A stretch of DNA of 36,848 nucleotides from Myxococcus xanthus (GTDB lineage Bacteria > Myxococcota > Myxococcia > Myxococcales > Myxococcaceae), in NCBI RefSeq assembly GCF_013116825.1, contig NZ_JABFNS010000095.1, forward strand, positions 1-36,848. The letters run 5' to 3'. This document shows positions 16,801 through 25,023 of the stretch, one piece after another. Under the pieces are notes generated by a model. It saw nothing but the letters and a program-made list of their open reading frames with translations. It did not search any database and was not told the origin of the DNA. A program made the position numbers and the translations under genes. How positions within the stretch are numbered: the stretch's first letter is position 1; each line of letters starts with the position of its first letter.

Positions 16801-17355
16801 ATGCGTACTCAAGCGTGGGGTGGGAATCTGCGGGGGCTCGTGGCGGGCATGCTGCTCGTCGCGGGCGCCGCGCAGGCGGGACAGAAGCAGGTCGGCGGCG
16901 TGCACATGCCGGTGTCGCTGAACCTCAAGGGGCGCACCGTCGAACTCGCCCACATGGAGCTGCACAAGCAACTCTTCTTCAAGGTCTACGTCTGGAGCCT
17001 CTACATGGAGGACCGGCCACGCTCCACGCACGAGGCCATCAACTCCAACTCCGTGAAGCGGCTCCACTTCCACTTCCTGCGCAACATCTCCCGGGACCAG
17101 CTCGTGGGCAGCTTCCGGGACGGGTTGGAGCACAGCCCCGCCCTGCGTCGGGGGCCGCTGGCGAACCACCTGAGCATCATGCTCGCGTCGCTGAAGGACG
17201 TGCAGAAGGGCGAGGACCTCGTCATCACCTACACCCCGGGCGTCGGGCTCGAAGTCGGAGGAGACGCCTCCGGTGGCGTCTTCATCCCCGGCAAGCACTT
17301 CGCGGACGCACTCTTCTCCGTCTGGCTCGACTCTCATCCTATTTTTCCGCGCTGA
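16801..17355 (+). CDS. Chalcone-isomerase-like exported protein
   Basis: A 184-residue protein from ATG 16801, which begins a signal peptide ending AGAAQA. Longer upstream frames lack a signal at the right place. The mature part matches the bacterial chalcone isomerase-like family (PF16036): HMPVSLNLKGRTVELAHMELHKQLFFKVYVWSLYME, then a helix pair and the C-terminal GGVFIPGKHFADALFSVWL. Bacterial members lack proven isomerase activity and are periplasmic proteins of unknown role that may bind fatty acids. A hairpin overlaps its stop codon. Confidence 0.85.
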   Translation: MRTQAWGGNLRGLVAGMLLVAGAAQAGQKQVGGVHMPVSLNLKGRTVELAHMELHKQLFFKVYVWSLYMEDRPRSTHEAINSNSVKRLHFHFLRNISRDQLVGSFRDGLEHSPALRRGPLANHLSIMLASLKDVQKGEDLVITYTPGVGLEVGGDASGGVFIPGKHFADALFSVWLDSHPIFPR

Positions 17356-17381
17356 CTGACACACGGGGGCTGTCCGTCAGC
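17351..17381 (+). terminator. Hairpin overlapping the stop codon
   Basis: GCTGAC-T-GACA pairs with TGTC-C-GTCAGC (17351-17361 and 17371-17381) with one mismatch and a 9-nt loop. It includes the TGA of the chalcone-isomerase-like gene and probably ends that transcript before the OmpA gene. Confidence 0.45.
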
Positions 17382-17487
17382 CGCTCAATCATTTCAGCTC
17401 AAAATATGTACGAGGTTCTTCCTGACCCAGAGCACCACCAGCGATAGGCTGGCGCTTCATCCACAGGTGTCAGGAGGACACGTACAT

Positions 17488-18291
17488 ATGCGGAAACCGC
17501 TGGTTCTGGCTGCACTCGTCGCGCTCTCCACCACGGGCTGTGTTTCGCAGGGGAAGTTCGACGCCAAGGCGCTCGAGGCGGAGAACTTCGCCAAGGGCCT
17601 CAACGACGAGAAGGGCGCTCGCGAGGCGGCCGAAGCCAAGGTGAAGGCGCTGGAAGAGAAGGTCGCCGAGTTGGAGCAGGAGCGGGAGGCGCTGAACACC
17701 CGCCTGGGCACCGCTGAGTCCCGCCTCACCGCGGGCGCCGCGGAGCGCCGTGCGCTGGAGGAGAAGAACTCCCAGCTGGCCGCCCTCAACGACGAGCTGG
17801 CGCGCAACACGAAGAAGCTGGCCCAGGCGAAGGAGGAGCTGGAGAAGCGCAGCTCCGAGTACGAGAACCTGGCCCAGAGCCTCAAGCAGGAGATTTCCGA
17901 CGGCAAGATTGAGCTGTCCGAGCTCAAGGGCAAGATGACCGTCCAGCTCAAGGACAAGATTCTCTTCGCCTCCGGCTCCGCCCGGGTCGGCAAGGAAGGC
18001 GAGGAGGCGCTGAAGAAGATCGCCGACGCGCTCAAGACGGTGCAGGGGAAGATCATCCGCGTGGAAGGCCACACGGACGACGTCCCGACTGGCGGCGGTC
18101 AGTTCCCGTCCAACTGGGAGCTGAGCCTGGCGCGCGCCATGGCGGTGGTCCGTTCACTCCAGAACGCTGGCGTGGACCCGACGTTCCTCTCCGCCGCGGG
18201 TTACGGGCAGTACCAGCCCATCGCGGCCAACGATTCGGCGGAGAATCGCAGTCTGAACCGCCGCATCGAAATCGTGCTCGCGCCGAAGTAG
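17488..18291 (+). CDS. OmpA-family lipoprotein with coiled coil
   Basis: A 267-residue protein. AGGAGG at 17472-17477 is 10 nt before ATG 17488, and the signal ends in a lipobox (LSTTGC, Cys18). Residues 25-150 are a long heptad-type coiled coil (LEEKVAELEQEREAL, LAQAKEELEKRSSEYENL). Residues 152-265 are an OmpA/MotB peptidoglycan-binding domain with GHTDDVPTG and N209-W-E-L-S-L-A-R-A. It likely tethers the outer membrane to peptidoglycan across an extended periplasm. The TonB-receptor gene follows after 39 bp. Confidence 0.92.
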   Translation: MRKPLVLAALVALSTTGCVSQGKFDAKALEAENFAKGLNDEKGAREAAEAKVKALEEKVAELEQEREALNTRLGTAESRLTAGAAERRALEEKNSQLAALNDELARNTKKLAQAKEELEKRSSEYENLAQSLKQEISDGKIELSELKGKMTVQLKDKILFASGSARVGKEGEEALKKIADALKTVQGKIIRVEGHTDDVPTGGGQFPSNWELSLARAMAVVRSLQNAGVDPTFLSAAGYGQYQPIAANDSAENRSLNRRIEIVLAPK

Positions 18292-18303
18292 GCGCCGCAC
18301 TAG

Positions 18304-18330
18304 GAGGGGCGCGGGAGTCCCGCGCCCCTC
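18304..18330 (+). terminator. 12-bp hairpin between the OmpA gene and the receptor start codon
   Basis: GAGGGGCGCGGG (18304-18315) pairs with CCCGCGCCCCTC (18319-18330) over a 3-nt loop. The last paired base touches the ATG at 18331, and the only Shine-Dalgarno-like sequence (AGGAGG, 18302-18307) is partly inside the stem. It can act as a terminator for the OmpA gene, a translational block for the receptor, or both. Confidence 0.65.
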
Positions 18331-20946
18331 ATGAAAATCCTTCTCGCCGTTCTCAGCCTCCTCGCCGCCACTGGCGCCGCCGCCCCGCAGGACGCGGGCG
18401 TCACGAATGCCGACGCCGGCGCGCCCCAGGGGGTGCTGACGAAGCCCCCCGCGCTGATGCGCCAGGTGGAGGCAATCTATCCACCGGAAGCCGCTGCCCA
18501 GCAGCTCGAGGGCACGGTGGTGATGTGGGTCGACATCTCGGAGACGGGCGCCGTCTCCAACGTCGAGGTGTCCCAGCCCGCCGGCCACGGCTTCGACGAG
18601 GCCGCCGTGGAGGCGGTCCGCCAGTTCCAGTTCGAGCCCGCCGAGGTGGACGGTGTCCCCGCGCCGGTGCGCATCGAATACGCCTACCAGTTCGTCTTCC
18701 GTCCACCGCCGCCGCCAGAGGGAGAGGACGCCGCCGCCGTGGAGCCCGAGGCTCCCGTGAACTTCAGCGGCCGGGCGCTGGAGCGGGGCACGCGGGACGC
18801 GCTCCTGGGCGCGGAGGTGGTGCTGCCCGCGCTGGAGCGCTCCACCGTCACCGACGAGGAGGGCCGCTTCTCCTTCCGCGGCATCCCGCTGGGCACGTAC
18901 GAGGTGCTGGTGGTGCAGAGCGGCTACGAGCGCTTCCGCACCGAGGAGACCTTCACGGAAGGTCAGGAGACGCGCGCCACGTACTACGTGCGCAAGCGCA
19001 TCTTCGGCGCGTTCGAGACGGTGGTGCGCAGCGAGCGCGAGCGCAAGGAGGTGACGCAGACCACGCTCCAACTGGCCGAGGTGCAGCGCGTCCCCGGCAC
19101 CCAGGGCGACACGCTGAAGGTGGTGCAGAACCTGCCCGGCGTGGCGCGCCCCGCCTTCAACGGTGGCCAGCTCGTCATCCGCGGCACGGGCCCGCAGGAG
19201 TCCGGCGTCTTCCTCGACGGCCAGCGGATTCCGCTGCTCTACCACTTCGGCGGCCTCACCTCCGTCTACAACTCGGAGCTGCTGGAGGCGGTGGACTACC
19301 TGCCCGGCAACTTCTCCGCGTACTACGGAGACATCACCGGCGGCGTCATCAACGTGCGAAGCCGCGAGCCGCGCACGGACCGGCTCCACGCCACCGTGGG
19401 CGTCAGCCTCATCGAATCCAACGCGGTGGTGGAGGGGCCCATCACCGACACGCTGAGCTTCGCGGTGGCGGGACGGCGTTCGTACATCGACCTGGTGCTG
19501 GGCCTGGTGCCACAGGGCGACAACGGCCCCAGCCTCCAGGTGGCGCCGCGTTACTACGACGCGCAGCTCAAGCTGGTGTGGAAGCCGAAGTCGCGCCACA
19601 CCTTCACGCTGCAGGGGCTCACCTCCAGAGACAGGCTGGGGCTCGTCTTCGACCGGCCGGCGGATGACGACCCCACCGTCACCGGTGGGCTGAACGTCAC
19701 CACCGGCTTCAACCAGCTGCGCCTGCGGCACCAGTACCGCGCGGACGCGCTCACCCTGGACACGCACGGCCTGGTGGGCAACACGCTGGTCCAGTTCGGC
19801 ATCGGCGACCGCGGCCTGCGCATCGCCTCCACGGACCTGAACCTGCGCTCCACCGTGGAGTACGCCTTCGGGGAGGCGCTCACGCTGGCGGGCGGCATCG
19901 ACGTGGTGAGCAACTTCGCCCGGGTCACCGCGCGCATCCAGGGCCTCTCCCGCGAGGGCGAGCCGCCCACGCCCACCGTCACCGATGACGTGCTCACCGC
20001 GGACGGCGACTTCCTCCAGTACTTCCCCTCCACCTGGGTGGAGGCGCGCTGGCGCCCCGTGCCGCGCCTGCTGCTGGTGCCGGGCCTGCGCGCGGAGAGC
20101 TACGTCTTCACCGACCAGACTCAGGCCCGCCGCACCTTGAACCCGCGTCTGGCGGTCCGCTACGGCCTGACGGACACGCTGACGCTCAAGGGCGGCGCGG
20201 GCGTCTATCACGGCCCCCCTGTGCAGGACGAGCCGAGCGTGGCCTTCGGCAACCCGGACCTGCGCGCGAAGCGGTCGCTCCAGTACAGCGTGGGCGCGGA
20301 GTGGCAGGCGCGGCCGGAGTGGTTCGTGGGCGGCGAGGTCTTCTACAACGACCTGGACGGGCTCATCGTCCGCTCCAACGCCACGGTGGTGCGCAACGGC
20401 CAGCGGGTGCCCGAGCGGTTGAGCAACGGCGGCGTGGGGCGCATCTACGGCCTGGAGGTGTTGGTGCGCCGCGCGCTGACGGACCGGCTCTTCGGCTGGG
20501 TCTCCTACACGCTCAGCCGCAGCGAGCGCCAGGACGCGCCGGGCGTGGGCTGGCGCCTCTTCGACAATGACCAGACGCACGTGCTGACAGCGATTGCGTC
20601 CTACAAGCTGCCGGCGGGCTGGGAGGTGGGCGCGCGCATGCGCTTCGCTTCGGGCAATCCCACGACGCCGGTGGTGGGCTCGGTGCGCGATGACGGGTCG
20701 GACGTCTTCATCCCACTCTACGCGGCGGTGAACTCGCGCCGGCTGCCGTCCTTCAACCAGTTGGACATCCGCGTGGACAAGAACTTCGCCTTCGAGAAGT
20801 GGGCGCTCAACGTCTACCTGGACCTCACGAACGCCTACAACAACCCGGCGGTGGAAGGCATCGCCTACAACTACAACTACACCCAGAGCGCTTTCTTCGA
20901 AGGACTGCCCATCCTTCCCATCATCGGCGCTCGGGGGAGCTTCTGA
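18331..20946 (+). CDS. TonB-dependent receptor with an N-terminal TonB C-terminal-type domain
   Basis: An 871-residue outer-membrane protein with a signal peptide (MKILLAVLSLLAATGAAA). Residues 38-122 match the TonB C-terminal domain: IYPPEAAAQQLEGTVVMWV, then ISETGAVSNVEV, AAVEAVRQFQFEPAEVDG and PVRIEYAYQF. A Pro/Glu linker leads to a carboxypeptidase-regulatory-like beta domain (about 143-222), a plug (about 235-345; QLVIRGTGPQESGVFLDG, GNFSAYYGDITGGVINV) and a long beta barrel ending in Phe, as is usual for BAM substrates. A receptor carrying a TonB-like domain instead of the normal STN or TonB-box start is unusual. The substrate is unknown; a lipoprotein gene follows 2 bp later. Confidence 0.88.
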   Translation: MKILLAVLSLLAATGAAAPQDAGVTNADAGAPQGVLTKPPALMRQVEAIYPPEAAAQQLEGTVVMWVDISETGAVSNVEVSQPAGHGFDEAAVEAVRQFQFEPAEVDGVPAPVRIEYAYQFVFRPPPPPEGEDAAAVEPEAPVNFSGRALERGTRDALLGAEVVLPALERSTVTDEEGRFSFRGIPLGTYEVLVVQSGYERFRTEETFTEGQETRATYYVRKRIFGAFETVVRSERERKEVTQTTLQLAEVQRVPGTQGDTLKVVQNLPGVARPAFNGGQLVIRGTGPQESGVFLDGQRIPLLYHFGGLTSVYNSELLEAVDYLPGNFSAYYGDITGGVINVRSREPRTDRLHATVGVSLIESNAVVEGPITDTLSFAVAGRRSYIDLVLGLVPQGDNGPSLQVAPRYYDAQLKLVWKPKSRHTFTLQGLTSRDRLGLVFDRPADDDPTVTGGLNVTTGFNQLRLRHQYRADALTLDTHGLVGNTLVQFGIGDRGLRIASTDLNLRSTVEYAFGEALTLAGGIDVVSNFARVTARIQGLSREGEPPTPTVTDDVLTADGDFLQYFPSTWVEARWRPVPRLLLVPGLRAESYVFTDQTQARRTLNPRLAVRYGLTDTLTLKGGAGVYHGPPVQDEPSVAFGNPDLRAKRSLQYSVGAEWQARPEWFVGGEVFYNDLDGLIVRSNATVVRNGQRVPERLSNGGVGRIYGLEVLVRRALTDRLFGWVSYTLSRSERQDAPGVGWRLFDNDQTHVLTAIASYKLPAGWEVGARMRFASGNPTTPVVGSVRDDGSDVFIPLYAAVNSRRLPSFNQLDIRVDKNFAFEKWALNVYLDLTNAYNNPAVEGIAYNYNYTQSAFFEGLPILPIIGARGSF

Positions 20947-20948
20947 GC

Positions 20949-21818
20949 ATGCGTTCCATCCTCTCCGCGCTCGTGGCGCTGCTGCTCGCCGGCTGCGGGC
21001 CCGACTTCGAGCTTCAAAGCGAAATCCGGCGCGTGCGCGTGCTGGCCATCCAGGCGGAGCCCGCCGAGCTGGTGGTGGACCCGGACGCCTCCACGCTGCC
21101 CGGGCCCATGACGTTCAACGCGCTGGCGGTGACGCCGGACGCGCGCCCCGTCACCGTCCGCTACGCGCTGTGCCGCTTCACCGGCAATCCCTATGACGGG
21201 CGGTGCCCGGGGGACGACAGCGTGCCGTTGCCGGACGGCGAGCTGTCGCTTTCGGACCCGAACGTGCAGGCGGTGTTGCTGGAGGCGCTGGCCACTGGCA
21301 ATCCGGGGGGCGGTGGAGCGCTGGACCCCGAGGACCCGGCGCTGCGCGAGGCGCTGGCCCGGGGCATCCCGCTCTTCATCGGTTACGAGGCTACGGACGG
21401 CAGCGGCACACCGGAAGGCACGGAGCGCGGCGTGCGCCGGGTGACGTTGCGGGCCACCACCACGCCCAACCAGAACCCGGTGGTGTCGGACGTCCTGTGG
21501 GACGGCGCGCCGCTCACCGGCCCGCTGCCCGTGTCGCGCGAGGTGACCTTCACGCCGGTGCTGGCCGAGGGCAGCGTCGAAATCGAAGAGGCGGACGAAG
21601 GCCCGCGCCCCGAGCAGGTCTTCTTCAGCTGGTTCGCCACGGGCGACGGCGAGGTGAAGGAGTTCCGCTCCCAGGAGCCCGTGGAAGGCCGGCCGGGTGA
21701 CCCGACGTCGGCGTACGATACCCCCGCCACGCCCCAGCGCGTCACCTTCTGGGTGGTGGCGCGGGATGGGCGGGGCGGGGTGGGGTGGCTCAGCCGCACC
21801 GTGGACGTGGGCCCGTAG
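20949..21818 (+). CDS. Lipoprotein partner of the TonB-dependent receptor
   Basis: A 289-residue protein whose ATG begins 2 bp after the receptor stop, so the two are co-translated. The signal ends in LLAGC (Cys16). The mature part has an Ig-like pattern: IRRVRVLAIQAEPAEL at the start and VTFWVVARDGRGGVGWLSRTVDV at the end, with an aspartate-rich middle. It probably sits at the outer membrane as a surface or periplasmic accessory, by analogy with SusD-like or other receptor lipoproteins, although it is not SusD by sequence. The stop lies within a GGGCCC-GTA-GGGCCC mini-hairpin (21809-21823). Confidence 0.82.
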   Translation: MRSILSALVALLLAGCGPDFELQSEIRRVRVLAIQAEPAELVVDPDASTLPGPMTFNALAVTPDARPVTVRYALCRFTGNPYDGRCPGDDSVPLPDGELSLSDPNVQAVLLEALATGNPGGGGALDPEDPALREALARGIPLFIGYEATDGSGTPEGTERGVRRVTLRATTTPNQNPVVSDVLWDGAPLTGPLPVSREVTFTPVLAEGSVEIEEADEGPRPEQVFFSWFATGDGEVKEFRSQEPVEGRPGDPTSAYDTPATPQRVTFWVVARDGRGGVGWLSRTVDVGP

Positions 21819-21839
21819 GGCCCGCCCCGGGCGTCCGGC

Positions 21840-23096
21840 TCAGACGGACAGGTGCGCCGCCGCGCGCCCGAGCCCTTCGGCCACGGAGGTGAAGGCATCC
21901 GCGGTGCGCACGCGCCCCTCGCCGAAGCGGCGCATGTAGAGCTGGCGCACCGCGGGAATCTGTGACGAGCCGCCGGTGAGGAACACCGCGTCGATGTCCT
22001 TCGCCTCCGCGTGCTTCTCCAGCAGGCCCGCGGTGCACGCGTCCAATTCGTCCAGCAGCGGCTGGCTGAAGGTGTCGAACTCCTCGCGGGTGATGGGCTC
22101 GTGGAGGGTGATGCGGGCCTCCTCGAAGTCCACCGTGGCCGTGTCTTCCTGGGACAGGCGCACCTTGGCCGCTTCAATGGCGCGGAACAGGCGGTAGCCC
22201 AGGTTGTCCATGACGAGGTCGTACAGGGCCTGGATTTCGGCCTTGCGGTCGCTCGTGTTGAGCATGGTCTCCAGCAGCTCCTGGGTCGACTTCTCCCGGA
22301 TGAAGGACATCTCGTGCCAGGTGAGCAGCTTGGCCATGATGTGCTGGGGAATGGGCAGCCGCTTGTCGCTGAAACCGCGCACCTGGTAGGTGGAGCCGGC
22401 GCCGAAGCGGGGCAGCAGCTTGTGGCGCATGATTTCCGCGTCGAAGCGGTCACCACCGATGCGCACGCCCGTGGAGCCCACCACGTCCTGGCGGCGGTCC
22501 GGGTTGTCGCGGCGGCTGGGGCCCAGGCGCATCAGCGTGAGGTCGGTGGTGCCGGCGCCGAAGTCCGCCACCAGCACGAGCTCGTCGCGCGTGAGCTGCG
22601 CCTCATAGGCGAGCGCCGCGGCGATGGGCTCGATGAGGAACTGGACGTGCTGGAAGCCCGCGAGCTCCGCGGCGCGCAGCAGGCGCTGCTGGGCCAGGGC
22701 ATCCGCCTCCGGGTCCGGCGTGAAGACGGCGGGCCGGCCGAGCACGACGGCTTCGGGCGCGCCCCCCATGGAGCTCGCGGCGGCGTCCCGCACGCGGCGC
22801 AGCAGCACGGCCACCAGCTCCTCGATGGTGTAGGTGCGCCCCTTCACCTGGGTGGCGCGGAAGGAGCTGGAGTGGAGGAAGGACTTCACGGACTGGATGA
22901 AGCGTCCGGTGTTGTCCTCCAGGTAACGCTGGATGGCGTCGGCGCCGGCGTAGATGTCCTGCTCGTCGTCCGGGAAGAAGAGGACGGAGCGGAAGAGACG
23001 GGCCTCCGAGGTATGGGGTTGCAGGGACAGCACCGTGCCGTCAGGCAGGGCCGCGGCGGTGTTGCTGGTTCCGAAATCGAGTCCGCACGCACGCAT
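21840..23096 (-). CDS. Hsp70-family protein, YegD-like, without substrate-binding domain
   Basis: A 418-residue protein consisting of the actin-like ATPase core. Phosphate 1 is GLDFGTSNTAAAL (residues 5-17), phosphate 2 is VADFGAGTTDLTL (176-188) and the adenosine motif is FLTGGSSQIPAV (about 372-383). DnaK is about 640 residues, so the peptide-binding beta domain and lid are missing. This matches the E. coli YegD group, whose role is unclear. AAGGGG lies 8 nt before the ATG. No DnaJ or GrpE gene adjoins it. It is divergent from the DUF2490 gene. Confidence 0.88.
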   Translation of the reverse strand: MRACGLDFGTSNTAAALPDGTVLSLQPHTSEARLFRSVLFFPDDEQDIYAGADAIQRYLEDNTGRFIQSVKSFLHSSSFRATQVKGRTYTIEELVAVLLRRVRDAAASSMGGAPEAVVLGRPAVFTPDPEADALAQQRLLRAAELAGFQHVQFLIEPIAAALAYEAQLTRDELVLVADFGAGTTDLTLMRLGPSRRDNPDRRQDVVGSTGVRIGGDRFDAEIMRHKLLPRFGAGSTYQVRGFSDKRLPIPQHIMAKLLTWHEMSFIREKSTQELLETMLNTSDRKAEIQALYDLVMDNLGYRLFRAIEAAKVRLSQEDTATVDFEEARITLHEPITREEFDTFSQPLLDELDACTAGLLEKHAEAKDIDAVFLTGGSSQIPAVRQLYMRRFGEGRVRTADAFTSVAEGLGRAAAHLSV

Positions 23097-23287
23097 GGGG
23101 GGCGCCCCTTACCGTTAAACCCCATCCATGGGTAGCGCTTCGTGCACCCACCCGCGGGACGAGGGCGGCCAGGAGGGCAGTCTGGTCCGGGCCTCCTACC
23201 GGGGGGCGTGAATCGGCCGCGGTATCGTCGAGCAGACCGCACTCAGGCTTTGCCCAGTTGAGCGGGTGCGCGTGTCGTGCTCTAGGC

Positions 23288-23989
23288 ATGCGCATCATGC
23301 GCACGGAGAACTGGCTCCCCCTCATCGGTCTGTTGCTCGTCATCCCCTTTCACAGCGGGGAAGCCCGGCCCGTTCGCGCGGAAGCGCAGCTCTGGTACAC
23401 GGTGTCGGCGCAGGGGGGCATCGGGGAACACTTCCTCTATTACCTGGAAGCCCAGCCGCGCTTCGGCAAGGACGACGCCCGCGCCATCCTCCGCTCGGCG
23501 GGAGGCGTACGGCTGGCCCAGGACATGTCGCTGTGGCTGGGACAGGGCTGGATTCCATTGTGGCTCTGGGAGGGCGACCCGGCCTTGCGTCAGGGCGAAA
23601 GCCGGCTCTTCCAGCAGTTCCTCTACACGCCGAAGTTCGGCCAGGTCCGGGGCACGCTCCGCGCCCGCTTGGAGCAGCGCTTCCTGCCCGGCACGACGGA
23701 GGTCTCCCACCGGGCCCGCGTCATGCTGCGCGGTGCGCACCCGGTGGCCGCGGAGGGGCGCCTGTCGTTGATTGTCTGGGATGAGGTCTTCTACCACCTC
23801 AACTCGGTGGCGAATGGTCCCAGCGCCGGCTTCGACATGAACCGCGTGTTCGTTGGTGCGGGATGGAAGTACGGGGACCACTCCTCCGTGGAGGTGGGCT
23901 ACCTCAACGTCTTCACGCGCAGGCCCCATGCGGAGACCGAGCAGCTCATCCATACGCTCTCCGTCGCCATGCCCTTCAATTTCATGTGA
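23288..23989 (+). CDS. DUF2490 family outer-membrane-like protein
   Basis: A 233-residue protein (ATG 23288; ATG 23297 also possible) with a signal-like N-terminus (LPLIGLLLVIPFHSGEARP). The pattern is that of DUF2490: LWYTVSAQGGIGEHFLYYLEAQPRFG, then FQQFLYTPKFGQVRGTLRARLEQRF, RVMLRGAHP, and the final GAGWKYGDHSSVEVGYLNVF. Amphipathic strands spaced by turns suggest a small beta barrel in the outer membrane. The terminal residues (FNFM) are not a perfect beta signal. Function is unknown. Confidence 0.78.
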   Translation: MRIMRTENWLPLIGLLLVIPFHSGEARPVRAEAQLWYTVSAQGGIGEHFLYYLEAQPRFGKDDARAILRSAGGVRLAQDMSLWLGQGWIPLWLWEGDPALRQGESRLFQQFLYTPKFGQVRGTLRARLEQRFLPGTTEVSHRARVMLRGAHPVAAEGRLSLIVWDEVFYHLNSVANGPSAGFDMNRVFVGAGWKYGDHSSVEVGYLNVFTRRPHAETEQLIHTLSVAMPFNFM

Positions 23990-24040
23990 CGGAATGCGCT
24001 GACACCCGAGGCCGAGCTTGGCCGCTACCTGTGTGGCGAC

Positions 24041-24110
24041 GGCAGCTGTAGCGGCAACGAGACGCTGTCGAGCTGCCTGGATGTGTTTCGATGCGTCGGG
24101 AAAACCCGAC
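24041..24110. terminator. Two hairpins between convergent genes
   Basis: GGCAGCT (24041-24047) pairs with AGCTGCC (24071-24077), with an inner AGCG/CGCT stem. Then GTCGGG (24095-24100) pairs with CCCGAC (24105-24110) around AAAA. They lie between the ends of the DUF2490 and CHAD genes and could stop transcription from either side. Confidence 0.4.
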
Positions 24111-24126
24111 ACCCGCTCCGTGGCCA

Positions 24127-25023
24127 TCAGGTCAACATGCGGCGTAAGCGCCTGGGAATCTCTTCGGTGCGCCACCGCTGGACCTCGCGGGCAATCTCCG
24201 CCGCGCGTTTCGTTCGCTCCTCCCGGACCAGGGGGAGCAGGGCCCGCGCGGACTTGCGCTCGCGCGGCGCCGACTCCGCGGCCAGCCGCTCGAACAGCTC
24301 CAGGCGCACGTCGGCGTCGTGCAGCTCGCCCAGGCCGTCCTGGAGCGGCACGAGCACCTCCAGCAGCGCGTCCAGGGTGCGGCGGAAGGCCGGCTGGAAG
24401 ATCTCCAGCTCGTAGCGCAGCCGCTTCAGCTCCTTGCGCAGCTCGTGGGCGGACGCCGCGTCGGCCGCGTCCTCGTACGTGTCGATTCGCTTCTGCACGC
24501 GCTTGAGGCGCTGGCGCAGCGCGTCCCGGACGCGGCGGCCGGCGAAGCGGTGCCCGTCATCGAGCCCGTCCAGCTTGCGCAAGAGCCGCGGCACTGTCCT
24601 GTCCACCCAGCGCTCCAGCTCCGCGTGCAGGCGCGTCTCGTGCGTCTCCAGCTCGGACAGCCGCTTCTTGCGCAGGGTCTGGATGCCGGCGCGCACCTGG
24701 GGCTTCTTGCTCGCCTTCCGGGCCACGCGCTCCAGCCACGCGGACTGGACGTGCACGTCCCGAACGCCCCCCAGCGCGTCCTGGATGCGCTTCACGTCGC
24801 GCTCCAGCTTCTTCATGCCGCCCAGGGAGCGGAACACTTTGAGGGCGGCGCGAAGCCGCCGGGTGGCCACGCGCATGTCATGGACGGACTCGTCATCCAC
24901 GGCGTCCTGGAAGCCGGCCTCCGGTTTGCGAACGTCCGCGAGCCGGCCCGCGAGGATGCGGCGCGCGGCGTCTCCCAGGCGGCTGTCGGGCCCGAGTCCT
25001 CGGATGGGCGTGGGTTGGGCCAT
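24127..25023 (-). CDS. CHAD domain protein, predicted polyphosphate-binding
   Basis: A 298-residue, almost wholly helical and very basic protein. The CHAD signature occurs twice: ESVHDMRVATRRLRAALKVF near residue 45 and HELRKELKRLRYELEIFQPAF in the second half, giving the two four-helix halves whose conserved His, Arg and Lys line a positive channel. Known CHAD proteins bind inorganic polyphosphate and locate to polyphosphate granules. There is no CYTH catalytic domain. The ATG follows directly after the TAG of the pyrophosphatase gene with no spacer, so the two are translated together. Confidence 0.9.
   Translation of the reverse strand: MAQPTPIRGLGPDSRLGDAARRILAGRLADVRKPEAGFQDAVDDESVHDMRVATRRLRAALKVFRSLGGMKKLERDVKRIQDALGGVRDVHVQSAWLERVARKASKKPQVRAGIQTLRKKRLSELETHETRLHAELERWVDRTVPRLLRKLDGLDDGHRFAGRRVRDALRQRLKRVQKRIDTYEDAADAASAHELRKELKRLRYELEIFQPAFRRTLDALLEVLVPLQDGLGELHDADVRLELFERLAAESAPRERKSARALLPLVREERTKRAAEIAREVQRWRTEEIPRRLRRMLT

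Noticed and set aside
18154..20580. An 808-codon open frame antisense to the TonB receptor
   Set aside because: It is rich in Arg, His, Ala and Val, has no family motif, and mirrors the codon bias of the receptor gene. Long antisense frames are expected in GC-rich genes.
17488..21818. One operon from the OmpA lipoprotein through the receptor to its lipoprotein
   Set aside because: A strong hairpin fills the 39-bp gap after the OmpA gene, so joint transcription cannot be assumed.
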